Under the pieces are notes generated by a model. It had not been told where the DNA came from, ran no database searches, and saw nothing but the letters and a program-made list of their open reading frames with translations. Shown one piece after another: positions 33,486 to 39,503 of a stretch of 39,503 bases of DNA. Each line of letters begins with the position of its first letter. Position 1 is the first letter of the stretch. This stretch comes from [Zimmermannella] bifida NBRC 103089 (lineage in GTDB: Bacteria; Actinomycetota; Actinomycetes; Actinomycetales; Microbacteriaceae): the NCBI RefSeq assembly GCF_001570925.1, contig NZ_BCSP01000012.1:1-39503 (forward strand), in the 5' to 3' direction. The translations under genes and the position numbers were made by a program.

Positions 33486-35215
33486 GCCGAAGCCTCCGCG
33501 CCGAGCTGCGACTCGACAATTTCTTGATACGTCGTGTTGTCCTGCAGCAGCGTCTCGTGCGTTCCGTCACCAACGATGCGGCCGTCTTCGAGCACCAGGA
33601 TGCGGTCGGCATCGGCGATCGAGGTCACGCGCTGAGCAACGACAATTTTGGTCACCTCGGGAAGCTCGCGCCACAGTGCCTGCCGCAGGCGCGCATCCGT
33701 AGTCAGGTCAAGTGCCGAGAACGAGTCGTCGAATACGAGCACCTTCGGGTTGTGGATGATCGCGCGCGCAATCGAGAGGCGCTGGCGCTGACCGCCCGAA
33801 ACGTTCGTGCCGCCCTGCGCAATCTTGGACTGCAGTTGGTCGGGCATCTCGCGGACGAAGTCCGCGGCCTGGGCGATTTCAAGCGCACGCCACATGTCGG
33901 CTTCGGTCGCGTCTTCGTTACCGAATTTCAGGTTCGATTCAATGGTGCCCGAGAACAGGAACGCCTTTTGCGGTACGTAACCGATCGAGGCCCACATAAC
34001 GTTTGGATCCGCATCCTTCACCGGCACACCACCCACGCGAATCTCGCCAGCGGTCGCGTCAAACAGACGCGGGATGAGGTTAACGAGCGTGGTCTTACCG
34101 GCACCGGTCGAACCGATGATGGCGAGTGTTTCACCAGGATGCACCGCGAACGACACATCGTCGAGCACCGGTTGTTCGGCGCCCGGGTAGGCGAACGAGA
34201 CGCCCTCGAACTCAACCACTCCGGGAGTCGGCTGCTCGGCCACTCCGTTCTCGGGGAACTCGAGCGTCGAATCGGTGTCGAGTACCTCGTGAATACGTCC
34301 GGCGCTCACCGCCGCACGCGGAATCATCATCGTCATGAAGCTGACCATGATAACTCCCATCAGAATCTGCATGGCGTAGGCCATGTAGGCAACGAGCGAG
34401 CCGATCTGTACTGAGCCGTCTTCGATGTGCACGCCGCCGAACCACAGCACCGCGATGATGGTGATGTTCATGATGAGCATGGATGCGGGGAATACGAGCA
34501 CGAACAGGTTTCCGACCCGGCGACCCAGGTCAGCGAAGCGCGCGCTTTCGGTCTTGAAACGCTCGCGCTCAATGTCTTCACGCACGAACGCCCGGATGAC
34601 GCGAATACCGGTGAGCTGCTCGCGCAGCACGCGGTTGATGGCGTCGGTCTGCTTTTGGTACTTGCTGAATAGCGGCACCATGCGCACGGCAACAAAGGTC
34701 ACCACGGCGATCAGCAACGGCACCGAAACGGCGATAATCCAGCTGAGGCCAATATCTTGACGCACGGCCATGATGATGCCGCCGATAGCGAGCATCGGGG
34801 CCGAAACCATCATGGTGCAGCTCATGAACACGAGCATTTGCACCTGCTGCACATCGTTGGTGTTGCGGGTGATCAGCGATCCGGCTCCAAAGCTCGACAG
34901 CTCGCGTTCCGAGAACCCGGCGACGTGGTCGAATACGTCGCGACGCATTTCCATTCCGGCCGTGGTGGCTGCGCGGGCACCGCACCAGATCGCAATAATG
35001 CTGCAGGTGATCTGTCCAAGGGCGACCAGCAGCATGAACATACCGGTCTTCCAGACGTAGCCTACGTCGCCGCGGGCAACGCCCTCATTGATGATGTCGG
35101 CGTTCAGCGTGGGCAGGTAGAGCGAGCACAGCGCCTGGAACAGCTGGAATACCAGCACCCCGACAAGGAATGGCCATTGCGGCCGCAAATATCGTGCAAG
35201 CAGAGAAATCAGCAT
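33482..35215 (-). CDS. ABC exporter half-transporter, first subunit of a heterodimer
   Basis: A 577-residue B-family half-transporter: six membrane helices and a nucleotide-binding domain with Walker A GSTGAGKT, canonical signature VSGGQRQRLSIARA, and Walker B VLVFDDSFSALD. The catalytic Glu after Walker B is Asp and the switch His is Gln (AQRVTSI). This is the pattern of the degenerate ATP site in asymmetric exporters such as BmrC/BmrD or TM287/288, while the partner at 31431 has the intact Glu and His but a changed signature. ATG at 35215 is preferred over TTG at 35236 because GAGGA lies six bases upstream. It is coupled to the downstream subunit. Confidence 0.9.
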   Translation of the reverse strand: MLISLLARYLRPQWPFLVGVLVFQLFQALCSLYLPTLNADIINEGVARGDVGYVWKTGMFMLLVALGQITCSIIAIWCGARAATTAGMEMRRDVFDHVAGFSERELSSFGAGSLITRNTNDVQQVQMLVFMSCTMMVSAPMLAIGGIIMAVRQDIGLSWIIAVSVPLLIAVVTFVAVRMVPLFSKYQKQTDAINRVLREQLTGIRVIRAFVREDIERERFKTESARFADLGRRVGNLFVLVFPASMLIMNITIIAVLWFGGVHIEDGSVQIGSLVAYMAYAMQILMGVIMVSFMTMMIPRAAVSAGRIHEVLDTDSTLEFPENGVAEQPTPGVVEFEGVSFAYPGAEQPVLDDVSFAVHPGETLAIIGSTGAGKTTLVNLIPRLFDATAGEIRVGGVPVKDADPNVMWASIGYVPQKAFLFSGTIESNLKFGNEDATEADMWRALEIAQAADFVREMPDQLQSKIAQGGTNVSGGQRQRLSIARAIIHNPKVLVFDDSFSALDLTTDARLRQALWRELPEVTKIVVAQRVTSIADADRILVLEDGRIVGDGTHETLLQDNTTYQEIVESQLGAEASA

Positions 35216-35533
35216 GCGAATCCTCAAGTACTTCAACCCGCATTATGCGCGGGCATTACGTGCTGCCGCGACAGATCGACGCGACAGCGAGCGGTCGCAA
35301 TTCAGTGCACCCCAGTGCAATTTGAGCGACAAGATTTAACGCTAGTCCTACTTGCGGATGACCCGGTAGGAAATTCTTGGCACACTGACCGAAAACGGCG
35401 GCCACCGTCGCCCTCGGCTCCCTCGATATGGGGCAATTCGACCCGCGATTGGGTAATTTACCCGGCAAAAGTGCCTCGACATTGTGGGGTATCGCTAAAC
35501 GTGAACCGTGTCGACCGCATAGGCTAGGGGACT
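35216..35533. other. Divergent promoter region of the ABC exporter and accA
   Basis: A 318-base gap without a gene. It holds a perfect 13-base palindrome GGGTAATTTACCC (35451-35463), about 70 bases upstream of accA and a candidate operator, and a CATAAT -10-like word on the minus strand near 35242-35247 for the exporter. Nothing else stands out. Confidence 0.55.
35451..35463. promoter_or_regulatory. Palindromic operator candidate upstream of accA
   Basis: GGGTAATTTACCC is a perfect dyad around a central T, in the accA upstream region. TetR-type fatty-acid regulators bind similar AT-centred dyads near carboxylase genes in actinobacteria, but no regulator gene is here and the match is by shape only. 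Confidence 0.35.
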
Positions 35534-37315
35534 ATGGCTCGCATCCGTAAAGTCCTTATTGCTAACCGCGGCGAAATCGCCGTGCGCATCATTCGCGCTG
35601 CCCGAGACGCCGGCATCGCCTCGGTCGCGGTCTACGCCGACCAGGATCGCGAAGCGCCCCACGCGCGCCTTGCCGACGAAGCCTACGCGCTCCACGGCAG
35701 CACCAGCGCGGAAACCTACCTGGTGGCCGAAAAGCTGCTCTCGGTCGCCCGCCGCTCGGGTGCCGATGCGGTACACCCCGGCTACGGATTCCTTTCCGAG
35801 AACCCCGAGTTTGCCCGCGCAGTCATCAACGCCGGCCTGATCTGGATCGGCCCCTCCCCCGAAGCGATCGAGGCACTTGGCGACAAGGTCACTGCCCGCC
35901 ACGTAGCCGAGGCAGTCGGCGCTCCCCTAGCGCCGGGCACGCTCGAACCCGTTGAGACCGCCGACGAGGTCGTCGCGTTTGCGCGCGAAGCTGGCCTGCC
36001 GGTTGCGATCAAGGCAGCCTTTGGTGGCGGTGGCCGTGGCCTCAAGGTCGTGCGCGACGAAGCCTCGATTCCGGATGCATTCGAGTCGGCCACGCGCGAG
36101 GCCGTGGCCGCGTTTGGTCGCGGCGAGTGCTTTGTTGAGAAGTTCCTCGACCGTCCCCGTCACGTTGAAACGCAGTGTTTGGCGGATGCGCACGGCAACG
36201 TTGTCGTCGTATCGACCCGTGACTGTTCGCTGCAGCGCCGCAACCAGAAGCTGGTCGAGGAAGCCCCCGCACCGTTCCTCACCGACGCACAGCGCGAGCT
36301 GATGTACGACGCGTCGAAGCGCATCCTGAAACACGTCGGCTACCAGGGCGCCGGTACCTGTGAGTTCCTGCTCGCCAGTGACGGCACCGTGGCGTTCCTT
36401 GAGGTGAACACTCGCCTGCAGGTTGAGCACCCGGTGTCCGAAGAAGTCACCGGTATCGACCTCGTGCGCGAGCAGTTCCGCATCGCCGAGGGTGAAGCAC
36501 TCGGCTACGACGACCCCGAGGTTGTTGGCCACTCGTTTGAGTTTCGCATCAATGGCGAAGACCCGGGCCGCGGATTCCTGCCCGCACCCGGCAAAATTTC
36601 GACCTTCGATATTCCTACCGGTCCCGGTGTTCGCGTGGAGTCGGGCGTGCGCGCCGGCGACTCCGTTTCGGGCGCCTTCGACTCGATGCTCGCGAAGCTC
36701 ATCGTTACCGGTGCCACCCGAGAAGAAGCGCTGGCTCGCTCGCGTCGCGCGCTTGACGAGTTCGAAGTCATTGGTCTACCGACGGTCATTCCGTTCCACC
36801 GCGACGTCGTGAACCAGCCGCAGTTCGTTGCCGAAGGCGGCGACTTTGGCGTGTTCACGCAGTGGATCGAAACCGAATACGACAACACCCTCGAACCGTG
36901 GGACGGTGAAGCCACCGACGTTGAAGAGCCCGCCAAGCGCCGCGAGGTCGTGGTCGAGGTCAATGACAAGCGCATCGCCGTCTCGTTGCCGGAACGCCTG
37001 GTCATCTCGGCCGGTATCGAGCACGGTGGCGTTGGCCGCAATATGGCTGGGCACGCGCCCCGCCGCCGCAGCCGTGCATCCGTTCAGACCGGTTCGGGTA
37101 ATGCGGTGGCCTCGCCGATGCAGGCCACGATCGTCAAGTTCGCGGTCGAAGAGGGCCAGGCGGTTGTCACGGGCGACCTGCTCGTGGTGCTTGAAGCGAT
37201 GAAGATGGAGCAGCCACTGACCGCACAGCGCGACGGCATCGTGCGCGGCATTACGGGGGAACCAGGCCAGACGATTTCGGCCGGCACCGTATTGCTGTCG
37301 CTCGAGGACGAGTAG
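35534..37315 (+). CDS. accA: Acyl-CoA carboxylase alpha subunit (biotin carboxylase and biotin carrier)
   Basis: Carboxylates its own biotin using ATP and bicarbonate, then hands CO2 to the AccD beta subunit. The 593-residue protein has the biotin carboxylase N-domain ([18 protein letters not shown]), the ATP-grasp glycine loop GGGGRG (164-169), [23 protein letters not shown] with catalytic Arg, and the C-terminal domain. A short linker then leads to the biotin carrier domain with EAMKMEQ, biotinylated Lys557. The size and fusion match actinobacterial AccA/BccA proteins. AGGGG lies just before the ATG, and TAGGCT at 35520-35525 is a possible -10. Its partners accD/accE (22356-24223) and birA are in the same window but not in the operon. 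Confidence 0.96.
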   Translation: MARIRKVLIANRGEIAVRIIRAARDAGIASVAVYADQDREAPHARLADEAYALHGSTSAETYLVAEKLLSVARRSGADAVHPGYGFLSENPEFARAVINAGLIWIGPSPEAIEALGDKVTARHVAEAVGAPLAPGTLEPVETADEVVAFAREAGLPVAIKAAFGGGGRGLKVVRDEASIPDAFESATREAVAAFGRGECFVEKFLDRPRHVETQCLADAHGNVVVVSTRDCSLQRRNQKLVEEAPAPFLTDAQRELMYDASKRILKHVGYQGAGTCEFLLASDGTVAFLEVNTRLQVEHPVSEEVTGIDLVREQFRIAEGEALGYDDPEVVGHSFEFRINGEDPGRGFLPAPGKISTFDIPTGPGVRVESGVRAGDSVSGAFDSMLAKLIVTGATREEALARSRRALDEFEVIGLPTVIPFHRDVVNQPQFVAEGGDFGVFTQWIETEYDNTLEPWDGEATDVEEPAKRREVVVEVNDKRIAVSLPERLVISAGIEHGGVGRNMAGHAPRRRSRASVQTGSGNAVASPMQATIVKFAVEEGQAVVTGDLLVVLEAMKMEQPLTAQRDGIVRGITGEPGQTISAGTVLLSLEDE

Positions 37316-37356
37316 CGACTCGTCAGCAACGCACCTGTATTCAGCGCACCTGTACT

Positions 37357-37390
37357 CAGCGCCCTGGGGTATCGCCTCGGGGCGCTGTTT
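37357..37390 (+). terminator. Terminator after accA
   Basis: CAGCGCCCTGGGG (37357-37369) pairs with CCTCGGGGCGCTG (37375-37387), with two G-U pairs and a five-base loop, followed by TTT. It lies 41 bases after the accA stop. Just before it, a 15-base unit (GCACCTGTAYTCAGC) is repeated twice in tandem. Confidence 0.8.
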
Positions 37391-37459
37391 CGTTGCGTCG
37401 CAGCTTCTCCCCTGCTACCCAGGCTTCACCCCGACGCCATCTGCTTGCCCACCCTTCGA

Positions 37460-37508
37460 TTGTGCTACTGTATTAAGTAGCTAATACAGCAATACACAAC
37501 TAGGGAGG
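37460..37508 (+). promoter_or_regulatory. Promoter and operator of the GntR-ABC operon
   Basis: A perfect dyad CTGTATTA-N6-TAATACAG (37468-37475 and 37482-37489) overlaps a good promoter: TTGTGC at 37460-37465 and TAATAC at 37482-37487 with 16-base spacing. A strong GGGAGG ribosome binding site follows at 37503-37508. The position means that a bound dimer would block RNA polymerase, so autorepression by the first gene of the operon, a YtrA-type GntR regulator, is very likely. The dyad is seen directly; the identity of the binder is inference. Confidence 0.75.
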
Positions 37509-37512
37509 CGAT

Positions 37513-37917
37513 GTGGAGTTCGATACCACCTCACCCATCTGGCTGCAGCTCGTCACCGAGTTCTCACGACGCATCGTGACGAGCCAGTGGCCCGCCGGTA
37601 GCCGCATCCCCTCGGTCCGCGAGCTTGCCGCAGACCTCAATGTCAACCCCAACACGATCCAACGAGCGCTTAGCGAACTTGAACGCCTCGAACTCTGCTT
37701 CAGCGAACGAACCGCGGGACGATTCGTCACGTCGAACACCGACCGCATCGACACGCTGCGCACCGAGCTCGCGCAAGAAGCCGCCGACACGTTTATCACC
37801 AGCGCCAAAGGCTTCGGCATGCAGCCCGAACGCGCGACCCAACTCATCCGTGACCGCTGGGAACAAATCGCAGCGACCGCATCCACACCACCCCAACCAC
37901 AAAGGGAATCGAAATGA
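37513..37917 (+). CDS. GntR family (YtrA subfamily) transcriptional regulator
   Basis: A 134-residue repressor: winged helix DNA-binding domain at the N-terminus (PIWLQLVTEFSRRIVTSQWPAGSRIPSVRELA, then NVNPNTIQRALSELERL recognition helix) and only a short C-terminal helical dimerisation part, as in YtrA-type GntR proteins that control linked ABC transporters. The start is GTG 37513, four bases after GGGAGG; an ATG two bases upstream is in another frame. Its stop overlaps the ABC ATPase start by four bases (ATGA). A dyad operator lies just upstream. The inducer is unknown; relatives respond to cell-envelope stress. Confidence 0.93.
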   Translation: MEFDTTSPIWLQLVTEFSRRIVTSQWPAGSRIPSVRELAADLNVNPNTIQRALSELERLELCFSERTAGRFVTSNTDRIDTLRTELAQEAADTFITSAKGFGMQPERATQLIRDRWEQIAATASTPPQPQRESK

Positions 37918-38615
37918 CCAGCGAACCCCTCATCCACACCCGCCAACTCACCAAGCGCTACGGCAAGACCCTGGCACTCGACAACTTCGACCTTGACCTC
38001 GCCCCCGGCCAGATCGTCGGCCTGCTCGGCGAGAACGGCTGCGGCAAGACAACCCTGCTCAAGACCCTCGCCGGTATGGACCAGGACTTCACCGGCACGG
38101 CCCAGATCGCAGGGCACGACATCGGCCCCGAGACTAAGGCACTGGTGTCGTTCCTGCCCGATACCTCGTTCCTTGCCGACAGCGCCAAGGTGACCGAGTG
38201 CATTCACTACTTCGACGACTTCTTTGCCGACTTCGACGCCGACAAAGCCCGCGACACCATCGCGTTTTTCGGGCTGGATGCGTCGAGTCGACTGAACGAG
38301 ATGTCGAAGGGTATGCGCGAGAAGGTGCAGGTGGCCCTCACGATGGCTCGCCGCGCCCGCGTCTTCCTACTTGATGAGCCGATTAGCGGCGTCGACCCGG
38401 CAGCACGTCAGGTGATTCTCGACGGAGTCTTGCGCAACCTTGAACCTGAGTCGCTCCTCATGATCTCAACCCACCTCATCCACGACCTTGAGCCCGTGCT
38501 CGACAGCGTCGTAATGATGCGCCACGGCAAGCTCCTGCAGCAGGGATACGTCGATGACCTGCGCGCCGAGCACAGCAAGAGCATCGACCAGATTTTTCAG
38601 GAGATGTACCGATGA
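37914..38615 (+). CDS. ABC transporter ATP-binding protein (YtrB-like)
   Basis: A 233-residue ATPase: Walker A GENGCGKT (39-46), a degenerate signature EMSKGMREKVQVALTMAR, Walker B VFLLDEP and the STHLIHDLE His switch. MSKGM-type signatures are typical for ABC-2 exporters and resistance ATPases of the YtrB/BcrA group. It overlaps both neighbours by four bases (ATGA each side), forming a three-gene regulator-ATPase-permease operon. Powers the membrane protein at 38612. The substrate is not known. Confidence 0.93.
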   Translation: MTSEPLIHTRQLTKRYGKTLALDNFDLDLAPGQIVGLLGENGCGKTTLLKTLAGMDQDFTGTAQIAGHDIGPETKALVSFLPDTSFLADSAKVTECIHYFDDFFADFDADKARDTIAFFGLDASSRLNEMSKGMREKVQVALTMARRARVFLLDEPISGVDPAARQVILDGVLRNLEPESLLMISTHLIHDLEPVLDSVVMMRHGKLLQQGYVDDLRAEHSKSIDQIFQEMYR

Positions 38616-39442
38616 TCGCCAAACTGTTCAAACACGAATTCCTCCGCACCCGCATCCGCCTGCTGCAGATTATTGGCGTGAGCGTGCTGGTCGTTGCTGC
38701 CGCAGCGCTGTTCGGCGCCATGCAGGTGCCGGTCCTGTCACCGATATTCCTTCTGCTTGCGGTACTCACGGTAATTGCGCTGGTACCCGGCACGCAGTGC
38801 TACTTGGCGTTTGACTACTACCGCACCGGATTCGGCAAGGAAGGCTACCTAACCCATGCGCTGCCCGTGCGCGGAGGCAAGATCTTTACTGCGAAGCTGC
38901 TGTGGGCATTTGTGGTGTCCGTAGTCATGTTGGTGCTGGCAGTGCTGATGCTCGCGGCGATCTGGCCCTTGCTGGTTGCCGAAGAACCCGAACTGCCCCG
39001 CAATCTCTTTGAAGGCATCAGCATGTTTTGGAATGCGATTGCTGCATCACTGCCAGCTTGGCTGCTGGTGCTGATAACCGTATGCGGTCTGCTGATGGTG
39101 CTTTCGATGCCGGTGAACCTGTACTTCGCCATTGCGGTCGGATGCGAGAGCAAGCTGCGCCGATTCGGCATCGGTGGCATTGTGCTCGCGTTCGTGATCC
39201 TCTACGTGTGCATGCAGCTGCTGTACTTCGTCTCGATCGTGGGCGTTCCATGGGGCATCGGCGAGCTGCCAAACGTACCTGGGCAGGCTGGACTCATCCC
39301 CGTCGACTACCTAGGCGCGCTCACCGCAAATGCGTCGCCCGAGGCCTTCCCGCTCGGCATCCTGCCCGCCTCGATGCTCGCCATCGCGCTGGCGATCTGG
39401 CGCACGCACCGCTCCTGGAACAAGAAGGTCTCGCTCGCCTAA
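38612..39442 (+). CDS. ABC-2 type transporter membrane protein
   Basis: A 276-residue integral membrane protein with about six hydrophobic helices: the first pair (IIGVSVLVVAAAALFGAM and PIFLLLAVLTVIALVPG), a middle pair (WAFVVSVVMLVLAVLMLAA, PAWLLVLITVCGLLMVL), then IGGIVLAFVILYVCMQLLYFV and the last one near the C-terminus. A FDYYRTGFGKEGYLTHALPVRGGKIF cytoplasmic loop is typical of ABC-2 permeases in YtrA operons (LTLPVS-like turn). Last gene of the operon; a 15-base terminator stem follows directly. Confidence 0.88.
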   Translation: MIAKLFKHEFLRTRIRLLQIIGVSVLVVAAAALFGAMQVPVLSPIFLLLAVLTVIALVPGTQCYLAFDYYRTGFGKEGYLTHALPVRGGKIFTAKLLWAFVVSVVMLVLAVLMLAAIWPLLVAEEPELPRNLFEGISMFWNAIAASLPAWLLVLITVCGLLMVLSMPVNLYFAIAVGCESKLRRFGIGGIVLAFVILYVCMQLLYFVSIVGVPWGIGELPNVPGQAGLIPVDYLGALTANASPEAFPLGILPASMLAIALAIWRTHRSWNKKVSLA

Positions 39443-39494
39443 CCGGGGTGGATGCGCTGCCCCGTCGCGTACCGGGCCGGCGCATCCACCCCGG
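39443..39494 (+). terminator. Terminator after the GntR-ABC operon
   Basis: CCGGGGTGGATGCGC (39443-39457) is perfectly complementary to GCGCATCCACCCCGG (39480-39494) around a 22-base GC-rich loop, starting one base after the stop codon. The arms contain the GGATGCG word that is abundant throughout this genome. Confidence 0.8.
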
Positions 39495-39503
39495 GCTCGC
39501 CCG

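Overview
The window looks like chromosomal DNA of a high-GC actinobacterium, most likely Microbacteriaceae. Reasons: strong G/C third positions, very frequent GGATGCG/GCATCC words inside genes, ATGA/GTGA gene overlaps, GTG and TTG starts, an acyl-CoA carboxylase with a small epsilon subunit, and LAxTG (class E-type) sorting signals. The genus cannot be fixed by eye. I saw no rRNA, tRNA, CRISPR array or transposase gene.

Layout. 1-5062: cell-surface polysaccharide genes, namely a GT2-GT4 fusion glycosyltransferase running off the left edge (minus) and, divergently, rmlB-rmlD and a GT4 glycosyltransferase (plus). 5145-14724: an accessory island with visibly lower GC. It holds two copies of a module read on the minus strand: a WXG100-sized helical protein, a 540-residue protein with an FxG-type helical N-terminus and a C-terminal alpha/beta-hydrolase of the Abhydrolase_8/DUF1023 type, and an LppA-like lipoprotein. 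Two further lipoprotein genes of the same family stand alone. The second WXG-like gene is broken by a one-base frameshift in a short G run. Two of the lipoprotein genes are about 95% identical in DNA and inverted relative to each other. A sortase-anchored esterase/phytase-like protein (8581-11118) sits inside the island.

14841-22036: LytR-CpsA-Psr protein, purE and purK on the minus strand, gtrA on the plus strand, then an orphan ectB-type aminotransferase, a PH-domain membrane protein and birA on the minus strand. 22356-24223: accD and accE (acyl-CoA carboxylase beta and epsilon). 24224-24755: a gene-free stretch with two nested inverted repeats and a Zur-box-like site. 24756-27335: a LAxTG-anchored choice-of-anchor M surface protein. 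27462-31345: GNAT acetyltransferase, TRAM-domain RNA methyltransferase, Maf pyrophosphatase and a lipoprotein. 31431-35215: a heterodimeric ABC exporter. 35534-37315: acyl-CoA carboxylase alpha (biotin carboxylase plus BCCP). 37513-39442: a YtrA-type GntR regulator with an ABC-2 transporter and a clear operator overlapping its promoter.

Functional links. BirA would biotinylate the carboxylase alpha subunit at 35534, which works with AccD and AccE. RmlB/RmlD, the glycosyltransferases, GtrA and the LCP protein all fit cell-wall glycopolymer assembly. The most interesting region is 5145-14724. It reads as a type VII secretion-associated lipase/esterase effector with lipoprotein immunity proteins, carrying orphan immunity-like copies and an inverted repeat that could support inversion or gene conversion. 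This function is inference from architecture, not shown.
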